Origin: Mycobacterium attenuatum
GTDB taxonomy: Bacteria > Actinomycetota > Actinomycetes > Mycobacteriales > Mycobacteriaceae
Direction: 5' to 3'
Assembly: GCF_900566085.1 (NCBI RefSeq)
Contig: NZ_UPHT01000057.1
Location: 42,899 to 106,898 of the forward strand
Length of the DNA stretch: 64,000 nucleotides
Below are positions 56,336-64,000 of this stretch, one piece after another. The first letter of the stretch is position 1; each line of letters opens with the position of its first letter. The notes below the pieces were generated by a model. It ran no database searches and was not told the DNA's origin. It saw only the letters and a program-made list of their open reading frames with translations. The position numbers and the translations under genes were made by a program.

Positions 56336-57716
56336 TCAGAACTGTGCCGGCTCGCCCGTCGGGCCACCGCGTCGCGTGTCTGGCGTCGATGCACCGCTGG
56401 ACCATCGGCTCGCACTCAACGATCAAGCAAGATTTCTCGCCCAGCGAGCTACCGGGTTGACACCGGTGGCCCAGTGGGTGTGGGTTTACGACCGCTCCGT
56501 CGACCTCGATGGCCTGAAGCGTTTTCACCGCAATCTCGGTTACGGGTTGTTGGGACGCAGGATCGAGCGTTCGCCGCTTCCCTTCGGCCGGCACCGCTGG
56601 GTCTGTTCACCGGCCTCGGCGGACATCGATATCGCTCGGTATGCCCGTCCGCGCGCTGAGTTGATCGGCTGGGCCGACGAGCGCGCGCAATTGCCACTCG
56701 ATCCGCAATGGGGGCCTGGTTGGCATGTGGGTGTCCAACCGTTTTCCGACGGTTCCACCGCGGTCAGCCTGGTGGCCTCGCACTGCCTGGTGGACGGGGC
56801 CGGCGGCTGCCTCGCGATCGTTGATGCGGTCAAGGGCAATGTGGACAGTCCCGGTTACCCGTTACCAGGTTCGCGCAGCCGTGCGCGCGCAGTGGTTTCC
56901 GATGCTCTCCATACCGCGCGTGGCCTACCAGCGATCGTCCAGGCGCTGATCGCGGCCGCCAGGCAATCGCGTCATCGCAGCCGGGGTGGTGGGCAATCGG
57001 GGCGGTCGGGGCGGCTTGTTGTCGCCAGGGGCAACGACGACGCTGTTGCGGTGCCGGCCATCGCAATTCATATCGACGTTGGTGACTGGGATACTCGCGC
57101 AGCGGCTCTCGGCGGCAGCAGTAATGCGCTGTTTACCGCGTTCGCCGCGAAACTGGGTGAGCGGGTGGGATGTCGACGCGCCAACGACGGCGCGATCCGG
57201 GTGGGCATGACCGTCAACGACCGAGCCGAGGGCGATACTCGCGCAAACGCATTCTCGCTGGCGACCATTGATATCGACCTGACTCGGATAACGTCGGATT
57301 TGTCCAATGTTCGAGCCGGCATCAGGCGTGCACTCGGCACTTTTTCCGCGGTGCGGGGTGAGCAGCTCAAGCTCCTGCCGTTGATCGCGTTGATGCCAGA
57401 GTGGGCGGCCAGACGACTGGCCCACATGTTCTTGGCCACTCCGGCGGTGGGTTGCTCCTATCTCGGCGACGTCGACCCGGCGGTAGGTCGCCCCGATGGA
57501 ACCGAGGCGGATTCATTTTTCGTGCGCGGGGTAACACAACACGTCTCGCGACAGATCGTCGAGCAGGTATCGGGCATGACTGCGGCGTCGGCTGCGCGCA
57601 TCGGCGGCACGATCTGCATTGCCGTCACCGCATACCAGTCTGTCGAAAGGCGCCTCTTGGGCGAGCTCGCCGCAGCAACGCTGGCGGAGTTCAACCTGAC
57701 CGGGCTGATCGTCTAG
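56280..57716 (+). CDS. Condensation/WS-DGAT-like acyltransferase
   Basis: The open frame gives up to 478 residues; GTG 56376 (starting VSGVDAPLDHR) is an alternative start and may be the real one. The protein has the HxxxDG active-site motif in ASHCLVDGAGG, shared by NRPS condensation domains, PapA and wax-ester/DGAT acyltransferases, and a later NDRAEGDTRAN segment. The His is expected to catalyse acyl transfer to an alcohol or amine. It lies downstream of the AT-rich inverted repeat and convergent with a methyltransferase gene. I do not know its substrate. Confidence 0.7.
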   Translation: MRWRSPAQALLSWLTLSSSQNCAGSPVGPPRRVSGVDAPLDHRLALNDQARFLAQRATGLTPVAQWVWVYDRSVDLDGLKRFHRNLGYGLLGRRIERSPLPFGRHRWVCSPASADIDIARYARPRAELIGWADERAQLPLDPQWGPGWHVGVQPFSDGSTAVSLVASHCLVDGAGGCLAIVDAVKGNVDSPGYPLPGSRSRARAVVSDALHTARGLPAIVQALIAAARQSRHRSRGGGQSGRSGRLVVARGNDDAVAVPAIAIHIDVGDWDTRAAALGGSSNALFTAFAAKLGERVGCRRANDGAIRVGMTVNDRAEGDTRANAFSLATIDIDLTRITSDLSNVRAGIRRALGTFSAVRGEQLKLLPLIALMPEWAARRLAHMFLATPAVGCSYLGDVDPAVGRPDGTEADSFFVRGVTQHVSRQIVEQVSGMTAASAARIGGTICIAVTAYQSVERRLLGELAAATLAEFNLTGLIV

Positions 57717-57770
57717 GCGGAAATTATGACCGCCGGTGCGGGCGTCGCGAACCCGGAGGCCCACGGAGAT

Positions 57771-58643
57771 CTAGACCTTTTCGGCGTACGCCGACCACTC
57801 GATCTGTGAAGCTTTGAGGGTGCGCCCGGTGGGCGCGACATAGCGCTGGACAAGTTCATCCGGCCCGGCTTGTTCCACCAGCCGCCAGCCGTACTCGGCG
57901 AGAAAGTCGGCCACCTGCTCGGGCAGCAAGCCGAAATGCCACAGCTGACGCCGCTGCCGAACGGCGCGATACAGCGTCCGGGTGCCGTACCGATTACTCC
58001 CGTCGATGAAGTCGCGGCGCACGTAGGTGAATACCAGGCGACTGCCCGGTGCCGTTGCCCGCAGTCCGTCCAATGTCCGCCGGACGGCACGCTCCGTGAG
58101 GTACTGGGTGACACCTTCGCAGATGAAGAAGACCCGGTAATCAGTGCGGTATCCGTGCTCGGCCAGCGCGGTTAGCAGGTCGTCGCGCTCGAAATCCAAG
58201 GCCACCAACCGAACTGAGAGGGGTAACTCGCCCAGGACGCGCCGGACCGTCTTGGCCTTGCGGGCGATGTTGACCGGCAGGTCCACTTCGAACACCGGGA
58301 TACGAACCTGGCGGGTCAATCGATAGGCGCGCGTGTCGAATCCGGCACCCAGGATGACGACCGCGTCGATGTCGTCGAGTGCCGCCGCCAGTTTGTCGCC
58401 AATGAATCGCTTGCGGCAGACCAGGTTTGCCCACAGTCCGCGGCCGGACCACTCCGACCCCGCGATGAACAAGCGCCTCAGTGTCGTGGGCCGGGTGGCG
58501 CTGACGAGCCAGCGCAGGGGTCTGGGCAAGAACAGGTCCGCCAGGTCGTCGTCCACAAGCCGGCGGTCGGGTGGCTCGTTTTGTTCGACGGCCGACAAGA
58601 TCATCGGGCCGAATGCAGTCTGTGCAACGGGATTTCGGGCCAT
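57771..58643 (-). CDS. SAM-dependent methyltransferase (LCMT/PPM1-like)
   Basis: The 290-residue protein has AVVILGAGFDTRAYRL, the SAM-binding loop of the leucine carboxyl methyltransferase-like family that is expanded in mycobacteria, and VFFICEGVTQYLTERAV. It corresponds to Rv2751 by order. Its start is 3 bases from the stop of the SDR gene, so it is the last gene of a reverse operon. The substrate is unknown. Confidence 0.82.
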   Translation of the reverse strand: MARNPVAQTAFGPMILSAVEQNEPPDRRLVDDDLADLFLPRPLRWLVSATRPTTLRRLFIAGSEWSGRGLWANLVCRKRFIGDKLAAALDDIDAVVILGAGFDTRAYRLTRQVRIPVFEVDLPVNIARKAKTVRRVLGELPLSVRLVALDFERDDLLTALAEHGYRTDYRVFFICEGVTQYLTERAVRRTLDGLRATAPGSRLVFTYVRRDFIDGSNRYGTRTLYRAVRQRRQLWHFGLLPEQVADFLAEYGWRLVEQAGPDELVQRYVAPTGRTLKASQIEWSAYAEKV

Positions 58644-58646
58644 CAG

Positions 58647-59480
58647 CTACCTCTTGTTCACACAGCCCGCGTCGACGGGCAACGCCACGCCGGTGATGTA
58701 TCGGGCCTCGTCGGACACCAGCCATGCCACGGCATTGGCGATGTCCTCTGCTGGCAGAATCCGCACCGGCAACGCGTTGCCCGCGCCGGACGCCGAGCCG
58801 TCCTGAGCGGCCATGTCGGCAAGCCACTGCGCGGTGAACTCGTTGTCGATCATCGGGGTGCCGACCGCGGACGGATGCACGGAGTTGACTCGAATATTGT
58901 GGGGCGCAAGCAGATTGGCGTATAGCCGCATCAGCCCCACGAGTCCGTGTTTGGCGGCGGTATAGCCGATGGAGCCGGCGTCGGCGCTGCCGAAGCCGGC
59001 CAGGCCCGCCGCGGAGCTGATCAGCACGATCGAACCCCCGGCCCCTTGAGAGGTCATGGCGGGTATCGCGACATCGACGGTGTGGTAGGCGCCGGTCAGG
59101 TTGACGTCGATCACGTCGTGCCAGCCGTCGGCGCCGGACTGCATCGGGGCGATGCCGGCATTGGCGATGACGATGTCGAGCCGGCCGAACTCGTCAAGAC
59201 CCGCCCGCAGCGCCGCGGCCAGCGATGCACGATCGCGGACGTCGGCTTGGTGCGCCACGATGCGCGCACCGGTCTCCTCGACGAGCGTGACGGTCAAAGC
59301 CAGATCTTCGGCGGTGCCCAGCGGGTAAGGCACACTGTCGATCTGCTCGCACAGGTCGATCGCGATCACGTTGGCGCCGTCGGCCGCCAGCCGCACCGCA
59401 TGGGCGCGGCCCTGACCTCGTGCGGCGCCGGTCACGAAGGCAACCCGGCCGTTCAGCGGCCCAGGTGACGACCCGGCCAT
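58647..59480 (-). CDS. Short-chain dehydrogenase (mycofactocin-type SDR candidate)
   Basis: ATG 59480 gives 277 residues with [25 protein letters not shown], the Ser/Tyr/Lys site (SSAAG...YTAAKHG) and a long insertion typical of the mycofactocin-associated SDR group. These enzymes oxidise alcohols with a tightly bound NAD. It matches Rv2750 by order. It overlaps the ABM gene by one base (TGATG). Confidence 0.85.
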   Translation of the reverse strand: MAGSSPGPLNGRVAFVTGAARGQGRAHAVRLAADGANVIAIDLCEQIDSVPYPLGTAEDLALTVTLVEETGARIVAHQADVRDRASLAAALRAGLDEFGRLDIVIANAGIAPMQSGADGWHDVIDVNLTGAYHTVDVAIPAMTSQGAGGSIVLISSAAGLAGFGSADAGSIGYTAAKHGLVGLMRLYANLLAPHNIRVNSVHPSAVGTPMIDNEFTAQWLADMAAQDGSASGAGNALPVRILPAEDIANAVAWLVSDEARYITGVALPVDAGCVNKR

Positions 59481-59794
59481 CAGCGGCGAAGCTGCCCTTT
59501 GTCCGGATCGCCCGCCGGGATGGGTTGCAACACGTTGATGTCGGGCGCACCGACCAAATGGTCTCCGACCGCCTTGAACATCTTGGCCACCGCGGGTGCG
59601 GTGCTGTGGACTTTGAGTGCGTCGGCGTCGGCCCATTGCTCGACGAATACGAACGTCTCACCCGTTTGATGCAGGGAGTACAGCTCGCAGCCGGGCTCGC
59701 CGTGCACCTCTTCGACCGCGGTGATCAAGATGTCGCGGACGGTGTCGACCGAGTCGGGCTTGACGGTCAGCGTGGCGACGACGACGACGGGCAT
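59480..59794 (-). CDS. Antibiotic-biosynthesis-monooxygenase-domain protein
   Basis: The 104-residue protein shows the ABM fold: [15 protein letters not shown], a central GCELYSLHQ strand and [16 protein letters not shown]. These small ferredoxin-like dimers act as monooxygenases or signal-molecule-degrading enzymes. It corresponds to Rv2749 (104 aa). ATG 59794 has an AGGAGG-like site upstream. It is the first gene of the three-gene reverse operon. Confidence 0.85.
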   Translation of the reverse strand: MPVVVVATLTVKPDSVDTVRDILITAVEEVHGEPGCELYSLHQTGETFVFVEQWADADALKVHSTAPAVAKMFKAVGDHLVGAPDINVLQPIPAGDPDKGQLRR

Positions 59795-59983
59795 GCTAGA
59801 GCCTCCTGGGACCTGTGGCGGATTATCGGCGGCGTGACGCGGCATGACCCGCGGATGACCATTGTCACCTTTGGCCAACCCTACTCATGCCCGTTGATAA
59901 CGAGGCGAGCACGGGTTGGAGAAGCCAACGTTACCAGTGTGGCATGTGGTGCAGAAGATGTATTTGCGACTAGGCTTGCCCGC

Positions 59984-62515
59984 ATGGCCAATCGGACCGT
60001 TGCCCGCTCCGGAAGCAGAACGAGCAGGTCAAAAGCCACTTCGAGGGGGGCTACGCGCAGTGCGCGATCGGCTGCGCCCAGAACCGGGAAGCGCCCGAGT
60101 GGGCCGGTCAAACGGGTGAGCCGGCCGGCCCGGCGGCGCGATCAATCCCTGATCGCGTCGACCGGACTCGCCTGCGGCCGGGCCGTGCGCGCGACCTGGC
60201 TGATGGCGGCCAAGGGCACCGGGGGAGCGGCGCGCTCGATCGGGCGCGCGCGCGACATCGAACCCGGACATCGCCGCGACGGTGCGGCGCTGGCACTGCT
60301 GGGCCTTGCCGTGGTCGTCGCCGCCGGCTCGTGGTTCCACGCCGCCCGACCCGTCGGGGCGTGGGTCGACGCGATGCTGCGGATGCTGATCGGCTCAGCC
60401 GTCGTGTTGCTGCCGATCATCTTGGCCGCCACGGCGATAGTGCTGATGCGGACCCAGCCCAATCCCGAGACCCGGCCGCGGCTGATCCTGGGATCCAGCC
60501 TGATCGCGTTGTCATTTCTCGGTTTACGGCACTTGTGGGCCGGCTCGCCGGAAACCCCGGCGCCGCGCGGTCATGCAGCGGGATTCATCGGTTTTGCGAT
60601 CGGCGGGCCATTGTCGGACGGGCTGACGGCGTGGATCGCCGCACCGCTGTTGTTCATCGGGGCACTGTTCGGGCTGCTACTGCTGACCGGAACCACGATC
60701 CGCGAGGTGCCCGACGCCTTACGGCGCATGTTCGGCACGCGGCTGTTCCAGCGCGACTATCCAGACGACGAAGACCAGTACGACGACGAATACGACGAGA
60801 AATACGACGAGAAATACGACTTCGCCGGCGACGACGCGGACACCGTCGAGGTCGCACGCGAGGACTTCTCCGACGGCTACTACGACGAGGTGCCGCCGGT
60901 GCCGGAGGCCGGCCCGCCGGCTGACGACACTCCGACCACTCCCGAACCCACGGTCGGGCGGGGACGAAAGCGCAACACCAAGAAGCAGGACACCCAAGCA
61001 CTGGACCGCGTCGTCGAAGGGCCTTACACGCTGCCCTCGCTGGACCTGCTGGTGGCCGGCGATCCACCCAAGAAGCGAAGCGCGGCCAACAACCACATGG
61101 CCGCCGCCATCGGGGAGGTGCTCGTCCAGTTCAAGGTCGACGCGGCCGTCACCGGCTGCACCCGCGGGCCGACCGTCACCCGCTATGAGGTCGAACTTGG
61201 ACCCGGGGTCAAGGTCGAGAAGATCACCGCGCTGCAGAAGAACATCGCCTACGCGGTGGCCACCGAGAGCGTGCGGATGCTGGCGCCCATCCCGGGCAAG
61301 TCCGCGGTCGGCATCGAGGTGCCCAACACCGACCGGGAGATGGTGCGGCTGGCCGACGTGCTCACTGCTCCGTCGACCCGCCGCGACCACCACCCGCTGG
61401 TGATCGGGCTGGGCAAGGACATCGAGGGCGACTTCATCTCGGCCAACCTGGCCAAAATGCCCCACCTGCTGGTCGCCGGCTCAACAGGATCGGGCAAGTC
61501 CAGCTTCGTCAACTCGATGCTGATATCGCTGTTGACCCGAGCCACCCCGGAAGAGGTCAGGATGATCCTGATCGACCCGAAGATGGTGGAACTGACGCCC
61601 TACGAAGGCATCCCGCACCTGATCACGCCGATCATCACCCAGCCGAAGAAGGCCGCGGCCGCGCTGGCGTGGCTGGTCGAGGAGATGGAGCAGCGCTACC
61701 AGGACATGCAGGCGTCCCGGGTGCGCCACATCGATGACTTCAACGAAAAGGTGAGATCTGGTGCTATCACCGCGCCGCTGGGCAGTCAGCGAGTGTACCG
61801 GCCCTATCCGTATGTCCTGGCAATCGTCGACGAGCTGGCCGATTTGATGATGACCGCGCCACGTGACGTCGAGGACGCCATCGTGCGGATCACCCAGAAG
61901 GCGCGCGCGGCCGGTATCCACCTGGTGCTGGCCACCCAGCGCCCGTCGGTCGACGTGGTGACCGGACTGATCAAGACCAACGTGCCGTCGCGGTTGGCGT
62001 TTGCGACGTCGTCGCTGACCGACAGCCGGGTGATCCTGGATCAGGCGGGCGCGGAGAAGCTGATCGGTATGGGCGACGGGTTGTTCCTGCCGATGGGCGC
62101 GAGCAAGCCGATCCGGTTGCAGGGCGCCTACATCACCGACGAGGAGATCCAGGCCGTCGTCGCCGCCTGCAAGGACCAGGCCGAACCCGAGTACACCGAG
62201 GGCGTCACCGCTGCCAAGCCCAGCGGTGAGCGCGCCGACGTCGATCCGGACATCGGCGACGACATGGACGTGTTCCTCCAAGCCGTGGAACTGGTGGTGT
62301 CCAGCCAGTTCGGCTCCACCTCGATGCTGCAGCGCAAACTGCGGGTGGGTTTCGCCAAGGCCGGCCGGCTGATGGACCTGATGGAGACTCGCAGCATCGT
62401 CGGGCCCAGCGAAGGCTCCAAGGCGCGCGAGGTGCTGATCAAACCCGACGAGCTGGCGGGCACCCTGGCGCTGATCCGGGGCGGGAGCGACGCCGCCGGG
62501 AGCGATTCCGAGTAA
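59984..62515 (+). CDS. ftsK: DNA translocase FtsK
   Basis: ATG 59984 starts [19 protein letters not shown], a basic tail, and gives 843 residues. Four membrane helices (about 95-260) anchor it at the septum. An acidic linker with a [22 protein letters not shown] run (about 265-285) precedes the RecA-like motor with Walker [12 protein letters not shown] and Walker [14 protein letters not shown]-terminal gamma wHTH ([24 protein letters not shown]) reads KOPS. It segregates chromosome ends during division. Frame extension upstream was rejected. The spacing from the divergent ABM gene is 189 bases. Confidence 0.93.
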   Translation: MANRTVARSGSRTSRSKATSRGATRSARSAAPRTGKRPSGPVKRVSRPARRRDQSLIASTGLACGRAVRATWLMAAKGTGGAARSIGRARDIEPGHRRDGAALALLGLAVVVAAGSWFHAARPVGAWVDAMLRMLIGSAVVLLPIILAATAIVLMRTQPNPETRPRLILGSSLIALSFLGLRHLWAGSPETPAPRGHAAGFIGFAIGGPLSDGLTAWIAAPLLFIGALFGLLLLTGTTIREVPDALRRMFGTRLFQRDYPDDEDQYDDEYDEKYDEKYDFAGDDADTVEVAREDFSDGYYDEVPPVPEAGPPADDTPTTPEPTVGRGRKRNTKKQDTQALDRVVEGPYTLPSLDLLVAGDPPKKRSAANNHMAAAIGEVLVQFKVDAAVTGCTRGPTVTRYEVELGPGVKVEKITALQKNIAYAVATESVRMLAPIPGKSAVGIEVPNTDREMVRLADVLTAPSTRRDHHPLVIGLGKDIEGDFISANLAKMPHLLVAGSTGSGKSSFVNSMLISLLTRATPEEVRMILIDPKMVELTPYEGIPHLITPIITQPKKAAAALAWLVEEMEQRYQDMQASRVRHIDDFNEKVRSGAITAPLGSQRVYRPYPYVLAIVDELADLMMTAPRDVEDAIVRITQKARAAGIHLVLATQRPSVDVVTGLIKTNVPSRLAFATSSLTDSRVILDQAGAEKLIGMGDGLFLPMGASKPIRLQGAYITDEEIQAVVAACKDQAEPEYTEGVTAAKPSGERADVDPDIGDDMDVFLQAVELVVSSQFGSTSMLQRKLRVGFAKAGRLMDLMETRSIVGPSEGSKAREVLIKPDELAGTLALIRGGSDAAGSDSE

Positions 62516-62544
62516 CCCGCGAACAGACACCAACGCGCCCAATT

Positions 62545-62567
62545 CGCCGGCGTGCCGGGGGCTTTTT
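62545..62567 (+). terminator. Candidate intrinsic terminator after ftsK
   Basis: A GC-rich dyad (CCGG-CGTG-CCGG, with weaker outer pairing) is followed by CTTTTT. It lies between the convergent ftsK and argA ends. The stem is short, so this is only a candidate. Confidence 0.35.
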
Positions 62568-62582
62568 CGACTGCTCGGCTGG

Positions 62583-63107
62583 TCAGAGGACCAGCAGCAT
62601 CCGGGAATTGCCCAGAATGTTGGGCTTGACGTAGCTCAGATCCAGGAATTCCGCGACACCGATGTCATAGGACCGGCACATCTCCTCGTACACCTCGGCG
62701 GTGACCGGAGTACCTTCGATTTCGATAAAGCCGTGCTGGGCAAAGAATTCCGTCTCGAAAGTCAACACGAACAGTCGCTCCAGCTGAAGCTCCCGGGCAA
62801 CCTCGAGGAGCCGGTCGACGATCGCGTGGCCGATGCCGCGACCAGTCATGGCGGGGTCGACCGCGACGGTACGGATTTCCCCGAGGTCGGCCCACAGTAC
62901 GTGCAGCGCCCCGCAACCGACTACTTTGCCCTGGATTTCGGGGTGTTCGGCCACCCAAAATTCTTGCACCGCTTCGTAAAGCGTCACCATGTTCTTTTCC
63001 AGCAGGATCTTTCCCGCATACGTGTCGACGAGTTTTTTGATCGCAGGCACATCAGACGTGCGGGCACGCCGGACTACCGGTTGGAAATCCCATGGACTTT
63101 CGCTCAC
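62583..63107 (-). CDS. argA: N-acetylglutamate synthase (ArgA-type GNAT)
   Basis: The 174-residue GNAT protein has VVRRARTSDVPAIK and the acetyl-CoA loop AMTGRGIGHAIVDRLLEVA. It acetylates glutamate in the first step of arginine synthesis. GTG 63107 gives a length equal to M. tuberculosis ArgA; an ATG 42 bases upstream is the alternative. It is convergent with ftsK. Confidence 0.93.
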   Translation of the reverse strand: MSESPWDFQPVVRRARTSDVPAIKKLVDTYAGKILLEKNMVTLYEAVQEFWVAEHPEIQGKVVGCGALHVLWADLGEIRTVAVDPAMTGRGIGHAIVDRLLEVARELQLERLFVLTFETEFFAQHGFIEIEGTPVTAEVYEEMCRSYDIGVAEFLDLSYVKPNILGNSRMLLVL

Positions 63108-63165
63108 GTAAAGAACAGTATCGACATCGACGACGGGTGGCCTGGTCAACAGTTATTCTGTTGCC

Positions 63166-63762
63166 GTGCCCGGGCAGCCGCAAACAGGTCAGATGCCAGG
63201 AACCGCCCGTATCGCCAACCTCGCCAATATTCTGACCGGCCTGAGGCTGGTGTTGGTCCCGATTTTCCTGTACGCGCTGTTCTATGACGGCGGCCACCAA
63301 ACGTCTGCCCGGATAGCGGCATGGGCGGTATTCGCGGTTGCCAGCATTACCGATCGGTTCGATGGCCTGCTGGCTCGCAACTACGGCATGGCGACCGAAT
63401 TCGGCGCCTTCATCGATCCGATCGCCGACAAGACCTTGATCGGGGCGGCGCTGATCGGCCTGTCGATGTTGGGTGACTTGCCGTGGTGGGTCACGGTATT
63501 GATCCTGAGCCGCGAGGTCGGGGTGACGGTGCTGCGACTGGCGGTGATTCGGAGTGGTGTCATTCCCGCCAGCTGGGGCGGCAAACTCAAGACCGTGGTG
63601 CAGACGGTCGCCATCGGTTTGTTCGTGCTGCCGTTGTCGGGTCCGCTACATGTCGTGGCAGTGATGGTGATGGCCGCTGCCATCGTGCTCACGGTCGTGA
63701 CCGGTATCGACTACGTCGCATCGACGATCAGGGAAATCCGCTGGGCCAACCGCGGGTCGTGA
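63166..63762 (+). CDS. pgsA3: CDP-diacylglycerol-glycerol-3-phosphate 3-phosphatidyltransferase
   Basis: The 198-residue membrane protein carries the complete CDP-alcohol phosphotransferase signature DRFDGLLARNYG ... AFIDPIADK (Dx2DGx2AR-x8-Gx3Dx3D). It makes phosphatidylglycerol phosphate, the cardiolipin precursor. About five to six hydrophobic helices are visible. GTG start lies 58 bases from the divergent argA. In M. tuberculosis clgR follows; here a transposase fragment follows instead. Confidence 0.92.
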   Translation: MPGQPQTGQMPGTARIANLANILTGLRLVLVPIFLYALFYDGGHQTSARIAAWAVFAVASITDRFDGLLARNYGMATEFGAFIDPIADKTLIGAALIGLSMLGDLPWWVTVLILSREVGVTVLRLAVIRSGVIPASWGGKLKTVVQTVAIGLFVLPLSGPLHVVAVMVMAAAIVLTVVTGIDYVASTIREIRWANRGS

Positions 63763-63887
63763 ACTCTCGGGAACCACATCAGCCGGGGCGGCGTTGACCT
63801 AGAAACCATTGCTCGTCGGGTGCCCCGGCGAGGCAAATGCATGAGGTGTCGGACGCGACCGGATCAAGGAGATTCTCAATGAAGTTG

Positions 63888-64000
63888 TCAAGCCGCCGCG
63901 GCGTTAGGCGCGGTGGGTTGGTAGGCCCGGTGGTCGCGCAGCATGGCCTACAGGATGTGGGGGCGTGGGCGGGCCACGGCGGGGACGGCTTGGGTGTGGG
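63888..64000 (-). pseudogene. C-terminal end of an IS transposase (partial, with internal stop)
   Basis: Read on the minus strand from the window edge, the frame encodes HTQAVPAVARPRPHIL, a TAG at 63948-63950, then AMLRDHRAYQPTAPNAAAA and TGA at 63888. The sequence looks like the end of a mycobacterial transposase. The internal stop points to decay. The rest lies beyond the window, so the family cannot be assigned. From 63763 to 63887 I see no gene. Confidence 0.4.

Noticed and set aside
59420..59983. N-terminal extension of FtsK
   Set aside because: The upstream codons are antisense to the SDR/ABM genes; the basic [10 protein letters not shown] start at 59984 fits FtsK.

Overview
The window is high-GC actinobacterial DNA from a slow-growing Mycobacterium related to, but distinct from, the M. 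tuberculosis complex. From memory, its core follows the M. tuberculosis block Rv2789c to Rv2746c (fadE21, sirR, ribF, rpsO, lppU, gpsI, pepR, an NMO-like oxidoreductase, dapB, PE/PPE genes, thyA, dfrA, hsd genes, thyX, dapA, rnj, ftsK, argA, pgsA3). Gene content differs from the complex at several points: no ald, no vapBC genes between the hsd genes, extra catabolic clusters, and a different prophage-like element. All family assignments were read by eye from the sequence; no database search was run.

Layout. 1-8.0 kb: end of a FadE, sirR (reverse), then a forward housekeeping run ribF-rpsO-lppU-gpsI-pepR-NMO. 8.1-12.9 kb: a forward accessory cluster with an SRPBCC protein, a predicted metal-dependent hydrolase, a flavin/2Fe-2S reductase, a Rieske oxygenase and a DapB-fold dehydrogenase. 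13-14.3 kb: a 13E12-family HNH gene. 14.5-16 kb: dapB, a small membrane protein and the 5' half of a flavodoxin-like gene.

15,977-31,628 is a 15.65 kb integrated element that splits this flavodoxin-like gene. Its right end has a large serine integrase, an AlpA-like excisionase, a RepA-like ATPase and an iteron-rich region. Its middle has small phage genes, a second serine recombinase, a probable small terminase subunit and a large terminase subunit, but no recognisable capsid, portal or tail gene. This looks like a phage satellite or packaging-competent island. Its left end carries forward-strand cargo: an HslV/proteasome-beta-like Ntn hydrolase, an Mrr-like type IV restriction enzyme, a complete homologue of the very gene the element disrupts, and a DUF4238 protein. 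A nuclease-like DUF6602 protein faces them. The two halves of the broken host gene sum to exactly 456 nt, the length of the carried copy, and the carried copy differs at the insertion core. The element therefore appears to bring a replacement copy that is resistant to re-integration.

31.9-44 kb: a VOC-family remnant, PPE, acyl-CoA synthetase, PE and PPE genes, then a tightly overlapping operon of a single-chain biotin-dependent acyl-CoA carboxylase, an SDR and two acyl-CoA dehydrogenases (acyl-CoA catabolism). 44-50.4 kb: a reverse dienelactone-hydrolase-like gene, short tandem repeats, then a coupled operon thyA-dfrA-AlkX-like glycosylase-HsdS/HsdM fusion. 50.8-56 kb: MFS transporter, thyX, dapA, rnj. 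56.2-59.8 kb: a small ORF, a condensation/acyltransferase-like gene and reverse genes for a methyltransferase, an SDR and an ABM protein. 60-63.8 kb: ftsK, argA (reverse), pgsA3, and the end of a transposase at the right edge.
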